From: an uncultured Alistipes sp.
GTDB lineage: Bacteria > Bacteroidota > Bacteroidia > Bacteroidales > UBA932
Direction of reading: 5' to 3'
Length of the DNA stretch: 64,000 bases
Assembly (NCBI GenBank): GCA_900544175.1
Contig: UQUN01000007.1
Location: forward strand, 1 to 64,000
This document shows positions 35,679-44,850 of the stretch, in pieces (the stretch's first letter is position 1; each line of letters begins with the position of its first letter). The notes beneath the pieces were generated by a model. That model saw only the letters and a program-made list of their open reading frames with translations, did no database searches and was not told the origin of the DNA. Both the position numbers and the translations under genes were made by a program.

Positions 35679-36734
35679 ATGAGATCCTCGTACATAAGCA
35701 TGATAATGGCTGTTGCATTATCTGTGTCCTGCTCAGAGCAGAGCACCGGTAATGTTCCTGTCATGACATTGGACCATACAGTAAAGGACACAGCAAACAC
35801 GCTGATTTCTGAAGACCTCAACTTCAATATACCTATTTCCGCACAAGAGATTTACATCTGCGAAGACAGCATTGCCGTGGTATGCAACAAAAATTCGACA
35901 TGGTTCTTAGAATTGTACAATCTTAATGAGAACCGTCTGATAAAACATCTGTTACGTCATGGCAACGGCCCCGGAGAAATGCTGGATGTCAATTTTTATT
36001 TCAACAACGACACTATTGGCATCGAGGATTTTCAAAAAGACAGAATAGCAATCATACCTATTCACGATGCCGTGTATAATGATTCTTATAATCCGGAACT
36101 CAGGACTCTGTCTCTCCAATCTCAATACAAACTGCCCTTTAAGGGAAGGCTGATTGCTTTAAATCCTTACTGCTTTATCAACAAAGAATACGGGATCGAC
36201 AATAACGGTCCCAGATTTATCATCACAGACAGCAATTACGTGTATGAAGACTCCTCAAGTTACGAATATGATACATTCAACGTCTCTTATTCTACTTTTT
36301 TTATTTCTCACATCAATGACAGAATTGTATTCGTCAATACTTATAAGCCCGAACTGGAGATTTATGACCTTCGACTCAATCCACTGAGAGAAATCCTCGG
36401 TCCGGAGATGCCGTCTCAGAAATATCTGATTGAAGACGACGGAGATGTTGTCTTTCTCAACACCATACCTGCAGCCTACTCGTCGTTCTGCCATGATGAA
36501 AGCTATTTTTACGTAAGTTACAATGGCGCTCTTCTTTCCTACAAAAACAATTTTGACAGGTCACTGCTGAAAACCTGGATTATGAAGTTCGACTGGGACG
36601 GGAATTTTATAGACTCATACTACATCGATTACTATATTGAATCCATGTCTCTGAGCAAGGACAGCCGGTATATCTATGTATTCGGCACCGACAGCACCGG
36701 AGAAAATGTATTCTACAAATATCAGCTTGGATAA
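35679..36734 (+). CDS. BF3164-like six-bladed beta-propeller lipoprotein
   Basis: The protein is 351 aa from the ATG at 35679, chosen because it begins a good lipoprotein signal ending in LSVSC (Cys near residue 18). The mature part has repeated propeller blades with IYICEDSIAVVC, LLRHGNGPGEM (a hallmark of the BF3164/6-bladed family), RIVFVNTYKPELEIYDL and RYIYVFGTD. These surface or periplasmic lipoproteins have no defined biochemical role. The next gene, a thioredoxin-like lipoprotein, starts 1 bp after its stop. Confidence 0.8.
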   Translation: MRSSYISMIMAVALSVSCSEQSTGNVPVMTLDHTVKDTANTLISEDLNFNIPISAQEIYICEDSIAVVCNKNSTWFLELYNLNENRLIKHLLRHGNGPGEMLDVNFYFNNDTIGIEDFQKDRIAIIPIHDAVYNDSYNPELRTLSLQSQYKLPFKGRLIALNPYCFINKEYGIDNNGPRFIITDSNYVYEDSSSYEYDTFNVSYSTFFISHINDRIVFVNTYKPELEIYDLRLNPLREILGPEMPSQKYLIEDDGDVVFLNTIPAAYSSFCHDESYFYVSYNGALLSYKNNFDRSLLKTWIMKFDWDGNFIDSYYIDYYIESMSLSKDSRYIYVFGTDSTGENVFYKYQLG

Positions 36735-36735
36735 A

Positions 36736-37278
36736 ATGAATAAACTTCTGATTATCACACTTGTACTTATGGCCGCAACCTCCTGCGGCCACAACCGGCA
36801 GGGTTCTGAAAACAATGCCTCGGACAGCGCGGACTCATCGAAAATCCGTACCCTCGAGGCATTTCTCAATATCGATTACGCAAAAGCTTTCGAGGACAGT
36901 GCCGACGGAAACAGCGCTTTTCCGGATTTCAGTTCCAATTTCATCTCACAGGACCCTGAAAGTACCACTCCTATGCTGTTATTCATATCAGAACCAGACT
37001 GTTCGTCCTGTATCGCTGCTACCCTCGACTTCCTCATTACCTACAGCAGCATAGACACTGAATGCCCGAAGCCGATAGTAGTTCTCAAAGACGGAAGCAG
37101 TGACACCTTTGAATTCTATAAGGAGAAAGTCTCCTCACAGAGCAGCACCGTAAAAGCCATGCTTGACAGCATCCCATACCTCTGCGGCGACTGGCCCTCC
37201 GTCAACAACGCCCCCGACGGAGCCTACCTCATCTACCGCAACCGCACCATCGCCCACCTTCCTTGGTCTCCCCTATAA
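36736..37278 (+). CDS. thioredoxin-fold-like lipoprotein with CSSC motif
   Basis: This 180-aa protein has a lipobox (MAATSC, Cys near residue 17), a Ser/Asp-rich linker, and a domain containing LLFISEPDCSSCIAATLDFL. A CxxC pair after a beta strand at the head of a helix is thioredoxin-like. The start follows the propeller gene stop by 1 bp, so the two are co-translated. A periplasmic thiol redox role is inferred. A convergent terminator for the tricorn-like gene follows at 37305-37337. Confidence 0.72.
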   Translation: MNKLLIITLVLMAATSCGHNRQGSENNASDSADSSKIRTLEAFLNIDYAKAFEDSADGNSAFPDFSSNFISQDPESTTPMLLFISEPDCSSCIAATLDFLITYSSIDTECPKPIVVLKDGSSDTFEFYKEKVSSQSSTVKAMLDSIPYLCGDWPSVNNAPDGAYLIYRNRTIAHLPWSPL

Positions 37279-37304
37279 CGTCCACAAACGCACTACATGA
37301 GTCG

Positions 37305-37337
37305 AAAAAAGCCCCGGACACTCGCGACATCCGGGGC
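37305..37337 (-). terminator. rho-independent terminator of the tricorn-like gene
   Basis: GCCCCGGA (37311-37318) and TCCGGGGC (37330-37337) form a perfect 8-bp stem. On the minus strand it is followed by a run of six T (37310 down to 37305), correctly placed after the minus-strand gene ending at 37363. Confidence 0.85.
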
Positions 37338-37362
37338 ATTGATATATTCTACGGTCGGACAC

Positions 37363-40300
37363 CTACCTTACTGGAGCCTCAGGCACTCCGGGCAGGGGCT
37401 TCCAGTTCTGGAGCTCCTGGAGGAGGACTTCGACGGCCTTGTTGAGCTGGGCGTCGTTGCCGAGGTAGTCCTCGAAGGGATTGAGGTCGCACTCGGTGTC
37501 GGGATCCACTCCGTGGTTCTCAATAATCCAGTCACCTTCGGTGGAGTAAGAGGTGAAGAACGGGGTACGGACATCCTGGCCGTCGAGATAGGGTCTCGAG
37601 CCGGATATGCCGACGATACCGCCCCATGTCCTCATACCGATCAGCTTGCCGATGCCGAGCTGGCGGAATCCGTAGGGGAAGAGGTCGCCGTCGGAAGAGG
37701 AGTACTTGTCGATCAGGCAGACCTTGGGGCCGTAATGTGCGGACTCGGGTATGGTCGCCAGCTGCTCGCTGCCGTTGCGGTACATGTTCATGCGGTATAC
37801 CTCCCTCTGCAGACGCTCCAGTATCATAGGCGACACATTTCCGCCTCCGTTCATACGGTCATCTATGATCAGGGCCTTCTTGTCCAGCTGAGAGTAGAAC
37901 AGGCGGGTGAACTCATCCAGTCCGGCCACGCTCATGTCGGGAATGTGGATGTAGCCTATCTGGCCGTCGGACATCTCCTCGACCTTGCGGATGTTGTTCT
38001 GCACCCAGTCATAGTATGCCAGCTGGGTCTCGTCAGCGATAGGATCCACATAGATGGTGCGGGCACCTTCCTCAGATGCTGAAGAATTGACCTTAAGGGC
38101 TGTCGTCACTCCGACACGTCCGACGAGGGCCTCATATATGGTTCCCATCTCGGATGCGGGGATACCGTTGACAGCGAGGATATAGTCACCCTCCTTCACT
38201 CCCAGGCCGGGCTCTCCGAGGGGCGAACGGCGCTCGTCTCCCCAGGTTACGCTCTCGAATATCTTGTTGATACGGAAATATCCGGTCTCATCCTTGGCAA
38301 TGCGGGCTCCGAGCAGGCCGATGGGCAGTTTCTCCGCCGCAGGGGTCTCGCCGGTAGTCACATAGCAGTGTCCGGTATTCAGCTCGGATATCATCTCACC
38401 GATCAGATATGTCAGGTCCTGACGGTACTGCACGTACGGCAGCATCACGGCATATTTGTCGTGAATGGCGTTCCAGTCGCGGCCTACCATGTTCTCTACA
38501 TAGAAATAGTCGCGGTATACCCTCCAGGTCTCATCGTATATCTGTTTCCATTCCTTATGATAATCCACGGTCAGGCGGATATCGCTCATAGGCACCTGCT
38601 TGTCGGCCTTGTATCCCGAAGTGGATACCACATAGTATTTGCCTTTATCGGAAACTAGGGCCTTGGAATGATCCTGAGTCATAGCCAGCACACCGTATTT
38701 TGTCACATCGGTGGACTTGAGGTCGCTCAGCGAAAGCTTCTTCACTCCATCTGACGAACGGTAATACAGTGCTCCGTCGTATGCAGCGAGGGGACGGGCA
38801 TAGCTGCCTTCCACAGGCAGTGCTACAGCCCTCTCCACTATGCCGTCGAAATCCACTTTCATCGGCTCGGCGGCAGCGGTTTCCTTAGCAGCACCTTTCT
38901 TGCCTTTCTTCGAGGCCGCAGGCTCTTTTTCCGCCTCAGGTGCTGCGGGAACATACTCATCGCCTTTTATTACGGTCGGGTCTCCGGCGTCCTTGGTCAG
39001 GGGCAGGGCGAAGAGATAACTTCCGAGGGAATATGCCGCATTCCATTCTACAGATGAATAAATGGCATTGAGATCCCTTGCGGATGTGAAGAACAGGTAC
39101 TTGCCGTCCTCGGAGAACATGGGCGATGAAGAGTTGTACCAAGAAGAGGTGACGGGGGTGCTCTCTCCAGTAGCGAGATTCATCAGATAGATGACGGATG
39201 CTCCGGATTCGGTACCGGCGCCATATGCAAGCCAATTCCCGTCATACGAGAAGTCGAATCCGCGGACTCCGCCCCAACGGCCTTCAAATACGGTCCGGAC
39301 TTCCTTGGTCGCGATGTCAACTGAAATGAGCTGCTTTTTCTCAGTAGTCAAATAGAGTTTCTTCGAATCGGGAGTCCAGGTCAGCGAGGAAGGATATCCG
39401 TTCTCGAACGAGGTCAGGCAGATCTTGCCTTCAGGGTCATCGTAGGGCATGACATAGACCTGATATTCCCCGCTTTCGTCGGACAGCCATGCTATCCACT
39501 GTCCGTCGGGAGACCACACGGCGTCGCGGTCATGCGCGCCCGGGGTACGGGTAAAGTTGTAGACAGCACCCTCAGTTGCAGGAACTGAGAACACATCTCC
39601 CCTGAAAGTTGTCAGCACGCGGCTGCCGTCAGGCGAGAGGGAGAATGAGGAACGGCGGTTCCGGGAGCCGTCCCATGTCTTGACCTCGTCACGGGCGAGG
39701 ATTCCCTCGTCATTGAGATAAACAGACACCTTGGAGCAGCTGCCGTCCTTTACGGAATATTTGTAGATGTAACCGCCGTTCTCGAAGACAATCCAGTCCT
39801 GGGAGAATGAGGGGAACTTGCAGTCGTACTCGGTGAAGTCCGTCACCTTCCTGGTCTGCTTTGTTGCAGTATCGTAGCAGAAGAGGTTCATGATCCGGTC
39901 CCTGTCGGATAGGAAATAGATCTTGTCCCCTATCCACATCGGAAATATGTCCTGGGCATCATTGTCAGTGATGTTCTCCAGTTCCGTAGTGCCTACGGTA
40001 TTGATCCAGATGTCATCGGCCTGACCTCCGCGGTAGTATTTCCATGTACGGAACTCACGGTACATACGGTTCATGGCCAATTTGGAACCGTCGGGGGAAT
40101 AGGAGCAGAAGCTGCCTTCGGTGGTAGGAATCTGCACCGGCTCACCGCCTTCGGCAGGCACTGTGAACAGCAGTCCCCTGAGAGAGGAGAAGGCATACCA
40201 GCGTGTGCGGTAAATTATGCTCTTGCCGTCGGGAGTCCAGCCCATTACGATGTTGTTGGGACCTACGCGGTCACCGATATTGTCCCGGTCAACAGTGGCT

Positions 40301-40614
40301 GTATAGGTGATTCTCCTGGGGACACCGCCCTCGGCAGGCATTGTATACACTTCTGTATTGCCGTCATACTGGGCAGTGAAGGCTATTGTCTTACCGTCCG
40401 GAGAGAACCTTGAGAAAATCTCGTAACCTATATCGGAGGTAAGCCTTACGGCCGTACCGCCTTCTATAGGGACAGTGTAAAGATCACCGGCATAGGTGAA
40501 CGCAATCTGATTCCCTCCCACTGAAGGGAAGCGGAGCAGACGGGCCTCCTGCGCGTCGGCAAAAGCCAGGACGGGAAGGGCGGCCAGCATTGCAGTCAAG
40601 AAAAAACGTCTCAT
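37363..40614 (-). CDS. tricorn-like S41 peptidase (PD40 propeller, PDZ, protease)
   Basis: This 1083-aa protein has a cleavable signal peptide (FFLTAMLAALPVLAFADA). N-terminal PD40/TolB-type propeller blades carry repeated SPDGKTIAF and SPDGQWIAW units (about residues 25-550). A Lys/Ala-rich insert lies near 560-585, followed by a second propeller segment and a PDZ domain (LGVKEGDYILAVNGIP, near 800). The S41 catalytic region includes IDDRMNGGGNVSP and KYSSSDGDLFPYGF, with the likely nucleophile Ser. It should degrade peptides in the periplasm. It is transcribed alone with its own terminator. Confidence 0.92.
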   Translation of the reverse strand: MRRFFLTAMLAALPVLAFADAQEARLLRFPSVGGNQIAFTYAGDLYTVPIEGGTAVRLTSDIGYEIFSRFSPDGKTIAFTAQYDGNTEVYTMPAEGGVPRRITYTATVDRDNIGDRVGPNNIVMGWTPDGKSIIYRTRWYAFSSLRGLLFTVPAEGGEPVQIPTTEGSFCSYSPDGSKLAMNRMYREFRTWKYYRGGQADDIWINTVGTTELENITDNDAQDIFPMWIGDKIYFLSDRDRIMNLFCYDTATKQTRKVTDFTEYDCKFPSFSQDWIVFENGGYIYKYSVKDGSCSKVSVYLNDEGILARDEVKTWDGSRNRRSSFSLSPDGSRVLTTFRGDVFSVPATEGAVYNFTRTPGAHDRDAVWSPDGQWIAWLSDESGEYQVYVMPYDDPEGKICLTSFENGYPSSLTWTPDSKKLYLTTEKKQLISVDIATKEVRTVFEGRWGGVRGFDFSYDGNWLAYGAGTESGASVIYLMNLATGESTPVTSSWYNSSSPMFSEDGKYLFFTSARDLNAIYSSVEWNAAYSLGSYLFALPLTKDAGDPTVIKGDEYVPAAPEAEKEPAASKKGKKGAAKETAAAEPMKVDFDGIVERAVALPVEGSYARPLAAYDGALYYRSSDGVKKLSLSDLKSTDVTKYGVLAMTQDHSKALVSDKGKYYVVSTSGYKADKQVPMSDIRLTVDYHKEWKQIYDETWRVYRDYFYVENMVGRDWNAIHDKYAVMLPYVQYRQDLTYLIGEMISELNTGHCYVTTGETPAAEKLPIGLLGARIAKDETGYFRINKIFESVTWGDERRSPLGEPGLGVKEGDYILAVNGIPASEMGTIYEALVGRVGVTTALKVNSSASEEGARTIYVDPIADETQLAYYDWVQNNIRKVEEMSDGQIGYIHIPDMSVAGLDEFTRLFYSQLDKKALIIDDRMNGGGNVSPMILERLQREVYRMNMYRNGSEQLATIPESAHYGPKVCLIDKYSSSDGDLFPYGFRQLGIGKLIGMRTWGGIVGISGSRPYLDGQDVRTPFFTSYSTEGDWIIENHGVDPDTECDLNPFEDYLGNDAQLNKAVEVLLQELQNWKPLPGVPEAPVR

Positions 40615-40638
40615 AGGATCGAAATGGTTAGTAGTCAG

Positions 40639-41523
40639 TTATAGAATGTTGAGCACTTGCTCCTTTATCTTTTCCAGCTCGTCCTTCATCCGCACCACGC
40701 AGGCCTGCATACCGGCATGGTTGGACTTGGAGCCGAGAGTGTTTATCTCGCGGCCCATCTCCTGGGCTATGAATCCCAGTTTCCTGCCAGGACACTCTTC
40801 CTGTTCCATCGTTTCTCTGAAATAACGGCAATGCTGGCGGAGCCGTACCTTTTCCTCATTGACGTCCAGTTTCTCCAGATAGTATATCATCTCCTGTTCA
40901 AGACGATCGCTGTCATGTATTTGCGACAGCTCCTCAAATCTTGACACGATCCTCTGCCGGACAGCAGGAATCCGCTCCGCCTCGAACTCTTCCGCCTCAG
41001 ACAGAATGGACTCTATATTGCCGACCCTTGTCAGCAGATCCGCCGCAAGTACTGTCCCCTCGTCAGTACGGAAAGCTATCAAGGCATCTACAGCATGCTG
41101 AAGTGCCTTGTATATTGCATTCACGCCATCTTCCGTCAATTCTTCCTTATCAGTGGAAACCACGTCCGGCAACCGCATAATCGACGATATTAAAGCGGCC
41201 GATACCATATTCTCATACGGATCCAGTGCAACAGATGACAATATTCCGGACATCTGCCTGTAATAATCCATGAACACGTCCCCGTCTATCCTGCGGGCTT
41301 CCGTACCGGAAACCGTCTCCACTGTCAGGAACACATCAATGTTGCCCCGTACAAGCCGGCGTGAGACGTACTGTCTGAATTCCAATTCTTTGTCCTTGGG
41401 GAGAATGGATGACTTAAACGATATGTCACCACTTTTCCCGTTGAGAGAGCGTACCTCTATCAGATACTTTTTATTGCCGGACACGACCTCTGACTTGCCG
41501 TATCCTGTCATCGACAATACCAT
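40639..41523 (-). CDS. YicC/YloC family endoribonuclease
   Basis: This 294-aa protein has the YicC N-terminal signature MTGYGKSE at its start, RSLNGKSGDISFK, and the C-terminal DUF1732-type end (GRKLGFIAQEMGREINTLGSKSNHAGMQ). The family acts on RNA in Escherichia coli. A neighbouring gmk gene, common elsewhere, is absent here. It follows the DUF6340 gene by 29 bp on the same strand. Confidence 0.92.
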   Translation of the reverse strand: MVLSMTGYGKSEVVSGNKKYLIEVRSLNGKSGDISFKSSILPKDKELEFRQYVSRRLVRGNIDVFLTVETVSGTEARRIDGDVFMDYYRQMSGILSSVALDPYENMVSAALISSIMRLPDVVSTDKEELTEDGVNAIYKALQHAVDALIAFRTDEGTVLAADLLTRVGNIESILSEAEEFEAERIPAVRQRIVSRFEELSQIHDSDRLEQEMIYYLEKLDVNEEKVRLRQHCRYFRETMEQEECPGRKLGFIAQEMGREINTLGSKSNHAGMQACVVRMKDELEKIKEQVLNIL

Positions 41524-41552
41524 AGTAATGTTGCTGTATTTATTTTAACTGT

Positions 41553-42434
41553 CTACCTTTTGTTGAACAATTCTTCCGAGCGTTCCCTCCACTCAGCCGC
41601 GACATCCTTGAGCTCAAGAATCTCACATGCCACCGATATATTGTGTGCCGCACAGGCCGCCTTGCGGACATCCGGACTTCCGGCATACTTCATCCAGATA
41701 TCCATCGCTTTCTCCCACTCGAACAGATAAGCCAGACGGCATGCCTCTGTCCACTCCGAATCATCGTACACATACAGAGTGACATTGACTGTCTCCCATT
41801 TCGGAGTCAGACCTGACACCATAGTCAAGCCCATTGACCTGAAATACTCCTCAAGACCGCTGTTGACTTTTTCAATGGCTCTCAGTGAAGTGATCGGCGC
41901 ATCTGCCAGCAAGGCCCATTCAAGGACATCAGCCTCGCTCAGGACAGCAGCAGGTGCCGCAGAATCAGAATCGAACAGTCTGACCCTCACAGAATAAGGT
42001 AACTGCACCTTGGTCTGCTTCATAAACCTGCTCTGCATGTAAGCCTCCTCCTCCGGCCATGAAACAGCGAACTCACCCAGCTCCAGCGAATCGACTATAA
42101 GCAGCACATCCACCCCGGTCAACGCATGCAGGTAAGGCAATGACGTGCTGTCCTGCAGACTAATGTCCTCCGCACGCATTGTATATACAGGTACTGCGCC
42201 TGAGTCAAGTCCAAGATCAATCTCCAGTCCCTCCGCGAGTCCGTTAGCCAGGGCCGCCATAAGTACAGAATCATTGTCACGGGCGTCCAGAACAAGTACC
42301 CCGGGAAGGGTATTGAATAAATCCACCTTAACTGATGAAGGCGACATCCTCTCAACAGGCAGTGTATATGTCAGAGGGGCACATGAGACTGCTGCCGCAA
42401 CTGACACCAATGCCAAGAAAATTCTGTTTCTCAT
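41553..42434 (-). CDS. DUF6340-like lipoprotein
   Basis: This 293-aa protein has a lipoprotein signal ending in AAVSC (Cys near residue 18). A conserved-looking mature N-terminus is followed by a C-terminal helical part (CRLAYLFEWEKAMDIWMKYAGSPDVRKAACAAHNISVACEIL, split here as TPR-like helices). This matches the DUF6340 pattern of Bacteroidetes lipoproteins of unknown role. It sits 13 bp after rimO in the same direction. Confidence 0.7.
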   Translation of the reverse strand: MRNRIFLALVSVAAAVSCAPLTYTLPVERMSPSSVKVDLFNTLPGVLVLDARDNDSVLMAALANGLAEGLEIDLGLDSGAVPVYTMRAEDISLQDSTSLPYLHALTGVDVLLIVDSLELGEFAVSWPEEEAYMQSRFMKQTKVQLPYSVRVRLFDSDSAAPAAVLSEADVLEWALLADAPITSLRAIEKVNSGLEEYFRSMGLTMVSGLTPKWETVNVTLYVYDDSEWTEACRLAYLFEWEKAMDIWMKYAGSPDVRKAACAAHNISVACEILELKDVAAEWRERSEELFNKR

Positions 42435-42447
42435 ATATCGGATCTCC

Positions 42448-43773
42448 TTAATACTCTATCAACTCACCTGTGAGGTCGTACTCGTCCGCACCGGTAATCA
42501 GTACCTTGACGAAACTTCCGGGAGCCGGCATGCCACCTCGGCACGCGACATTCACTTCCCCGTCCACCTCCGGACTCTCCTTCGATGTCCTGCCGGTAAA
42601 AGTCATGCTCTCCGGCTGACACGAGTCCACCAGCACCGACTCCACTGTTCCGATACGGCTCTCATTGTACCTGAGAGAAACTGACGCCTGCAGCTCCATA
42701 AGCTCATCCAGACGTTCCTGTTTTACGTCCTCTGGTACAGAATCCTTCAAATTCTGTGCCCCCCATGTGCCTTCCTCTTCCGAATACGCGAACGCTCCGA
42801 GACGCTCGAACCGGTATTCCCTCACGAAAGAAAGCAGGTCATCAAACTCTTCCTGGCCTTCCCCAGGATGACCGACCATCATAGTTGTACGCAGGGCGAT
42901 ACCCGGCACAGTCCGTCTGACATTCTCCACAAACCTCCTTGTACCCTCTCCGTCTATTGCACGGCGCATGGCTTTGAGCACATTGTCCGCCGAATGTTGC
43001 AGAGGAATATCCAAATACCGGCACATCTTCGGAGAAGAAGCCATGATTTCCAGGACATCCTGCGGAAAACCGGTCGGGTACGCATACAACAGGCGTATCC
43101 ACTCTATACCGTCCACACCCGTCAATCCTGTCAGCAACCTGCCCAGACGCCTTCCGCCATATAGGTCCAGACCGTAGCACGTCGTATCCTGAGCAATCAC
43201 TATCAGTTCCTTAACGCCATTGTCAGCCAACGACTTGGCCTCATCCAGCAGTTTTTCCTCCGGTACAGACACATGAGGTCCTCTTATGCCTGGAATGGCG
43301 CAATATGAGCACTGACGGTCGCATCCTTCAGATATCTTCAGGTAAGCATAGTGCCCCGGAGTTGTAAGGAGACGTCTTGTCTCAAGACGCGGGTCTGGCT
43401 CGACAGAAAGTCTGGAAAGCAAGGGCCCGATAGAAAAAGCTCCGAACCAGCCGTCCACCTCCGGTATCTCCAGCGGCAGTTCATTGCGGTATCTCTGGGA
43501 AAGACAGCCCATGACGTACACCTCGTTGACGACACCCCGCTTCCTGGCATCCACTGCCTCGAGAATAGCCTGAACAGACTCCTCCTTAGCATCCAGTATG
43601 AAACCGCACGTATTGATTATCAGGACATCCACATCAGCAGTCTCGAGTTCCTCCTCTTCAGGAGAGACTTCATAGCCTGCCGCAGCAAGTTGCATGAGGA
43701 GATGCTCGGAGTCCACACGGTTCTTCGAGCATCCCATTGTCACGACACGGACTCTTTTCCTGCCGTTCCTCAT
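42448..43773 (-). CDS. rimO: ribosomal protein S12 methylthiotransferase RimO
   Basis: This radical-SAM enzyme adds a methylthio group to an Asp of ribosomal protein S12. The ATG at 43773 is preferred: it puts the conserved MGCSKNRVDSE near the N-terminus and begins 4 bp after the DUF5606 stop, whereas the longer frame from 43854 would run into that gene. The N-terminal Cys ligands (GCSKN, INTCGF), the radical-SAM CxxxCxxC (CDRQCSYCAIP) and a C-terminal TRAM domain are present in the 441-aa product. Confidence 0.94.
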   Translation of the reverse strand: MRNGRKRVRVVTMGCSKNRVDSEHLLMQLAAAGYEVSPEEEELETADVDVLIINTCGFILDAKEESVQAILEAVDARKRGVVNEVYVMGCLSQRYRNELPLEIPEVDGWFGAFSIGPLLSRLSVEPDPRLETRRLLTTPGHYAYLKISEGCDRQCSYCAIPGIRGPHVSVPEEKLLDEAKSLADNGVKELIVIAQDTTCYGLDLYGGRRLGRLLTGLTGVDGIEWIRLLYAYPTGFPQDVLEIMASSPKMCRYLDIPLQHSADNVLKAMRRAIDGEGTRRFVENVRRTVPGIALRTTMMVGHPGEGQEEFDDLLSFVREYRFERLGAFAYSEEEGTWGAQNLKDSVPEDVKQERLDELMELQASVSLRYNESRIGTVESVLVDSCQPESMTFTGRTSKESPEVDGEVNVACRGGMPAPGSFVKVLITGADEYDLTGELIEY

Positions 43774-43777
43774 ATGC

Positions 43778-44233
43778 CTATTCCTCAGCCTTTTCAGCCC
43801 CTTCCTCAGAAAGATGGGCGTCGTCTCCGGCACTGTCCCTTTCCTCAAAATCAAGTGATGCGTACTTCCTCAGCATGTTGTACCAGCCAACCACTTTCTT
43901 CATGTGCGAGGTATAGAAACGGTCCTCATCATAACCGGGCAGGACCTTGTCGAAAAACGCCTTGAGTACGGATGCTTCTGACTTCGGTTCCGGTGCTTCA
44001 TTGTCTCCGAGTTCTTCCTTCATCTTCAGGAACACTTCTTTAAGGGGAGTCTCACCGTTATCCGTGTAAATCGATATGTCGGACAGGGAAGATACTCTGG
44101 CCTGAGGCCCGAAGACACTGCGTCTTCCCGTAATGAATGATTCTGCAATCATTCCGTTCCTGGCCTGCGACACATAGGTGAACAGCCCCTGCTCACCTGT
44201 TATGGCCAATATTTTCTGTAAATCTGTCTTCAT
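43778..44233 (-). CDS. DUF5606 domain protein
   Basis: This 151-aa soluble protein starts MKTDLQKILAITGEQGLFTYVSQARNG, continues SLSDISIYT, and has VLKAFFDKVLPGYDEDRFY in the middle. That is the pattern of the Bacteroidetes DUF5606 family, of unknown function. The acidic tail (GDDAHLSEEGAEKAEE) is low complexity. It lies between coaE and rimO, its usual neighbourhood in this phylum as I recall it. Confidence 0.82.
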   Translation of the reverse strand: MKTDLQKILAITGEQGLFTYVSQARNGMIAESFITGRRSVFGPQARVSSLSDISIYTDNGETPLKEVFLKMKEELGDNEAPEPKSEASVLKAFFDKVLPGYDEDRFYTSHMKKVVGWYNMLRKYASLDFEERDSAGDDAHLSEEGAEKAEE

Positions 44234-44247
44234 GTCTTGAATCTTTA

Positions 44248-44850
44248 TTATTTGTAATTACCTGTTTTCTTCATTTTCTCATACACATTGCATACCTGCG
44301 GCAGCAGAGGATGCCTGAAATCCGAGACTATTACAAAGTCCGAATGTCTGACCCTCATACTGTCCGGCCATTGGTTGTTTATCCTGGCCTGCACCTCCTC
44401 CCTTGTCAGGCCGGACCGGTCCATCACTCTGGCGATTCTCATCTCTATCGGACATGTTACGGTAAGCACCGTATCTGCCATACCTGCGAGGGACGGTTTC
44501 TCAAGATATACGGCAGACTCCATTATCACAAATGGAACCCGTGACGGCTGCAACAGCCTCCATTTGTAGAAATCCCGGACAACCGCCGGAAACACAAGAG
44601 CCTCCACCTTGTCGAGCATATCCATGTCAGAGAATATCCTGTCCGCCATGTACCGACGGTCCAGCACTCCGTCACGGACAAGCCTGTCCCCCATGAGAGC
44701 CTTGAGAGAACTTAGCAGGGCTTCATCACTGTCATACAGGTCTTTAGTCCTTGAATCCGCATCATAGACCGGAATACCAAGTGCGGCAAATATCTGTACC
44801 ACATAACTCTTGCCGCTGCCAATACCTCCTGTTACAGCAAGTGTCCTCAT
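44248..44850 (-). CDS. coaE: dephospho-CoA kinase
   Basis: CoaE phosphorylates dephospho-CoA in the last step of coenzyme A synthesis. The ATG at 44850 is chosen because it places the P-loop VTGGIGSGKS at residues 6-15 and overlaps the ybbR stop by 4 bp (ATGA). The longer frame from 44931 would extend deep into ybbR. The 200-aa product also shows IPVYDADSRTKDL and RINNQWPDSMRVRHSDFVI, as expected. Confidence 0.93.
   Translation of the reverse strand: MRTLAVTGGIGSGKSYVVQIFAALGIPVYDADSRTKDLYDSDEALLSSLKALMGDRLVRDGVLDRRYMADRIFSDMDMLDKVEALVFPAVVRDFYKWRLLQPSRVPFVIMESAVYLEKPSLAGMADTVLTVTCPIEMRIARVMDRSGLTREEVQARINNQWPDSMRVRHSDFVIVSDFRHPLLPQVCNVYEKMKKTGNYK

Noticed and set aside
40941..41180. Plus-strand open frame opposite yicC
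   Set aside because: It is a proline- and serine-rich shadow of the yicC coding strand with no motif.
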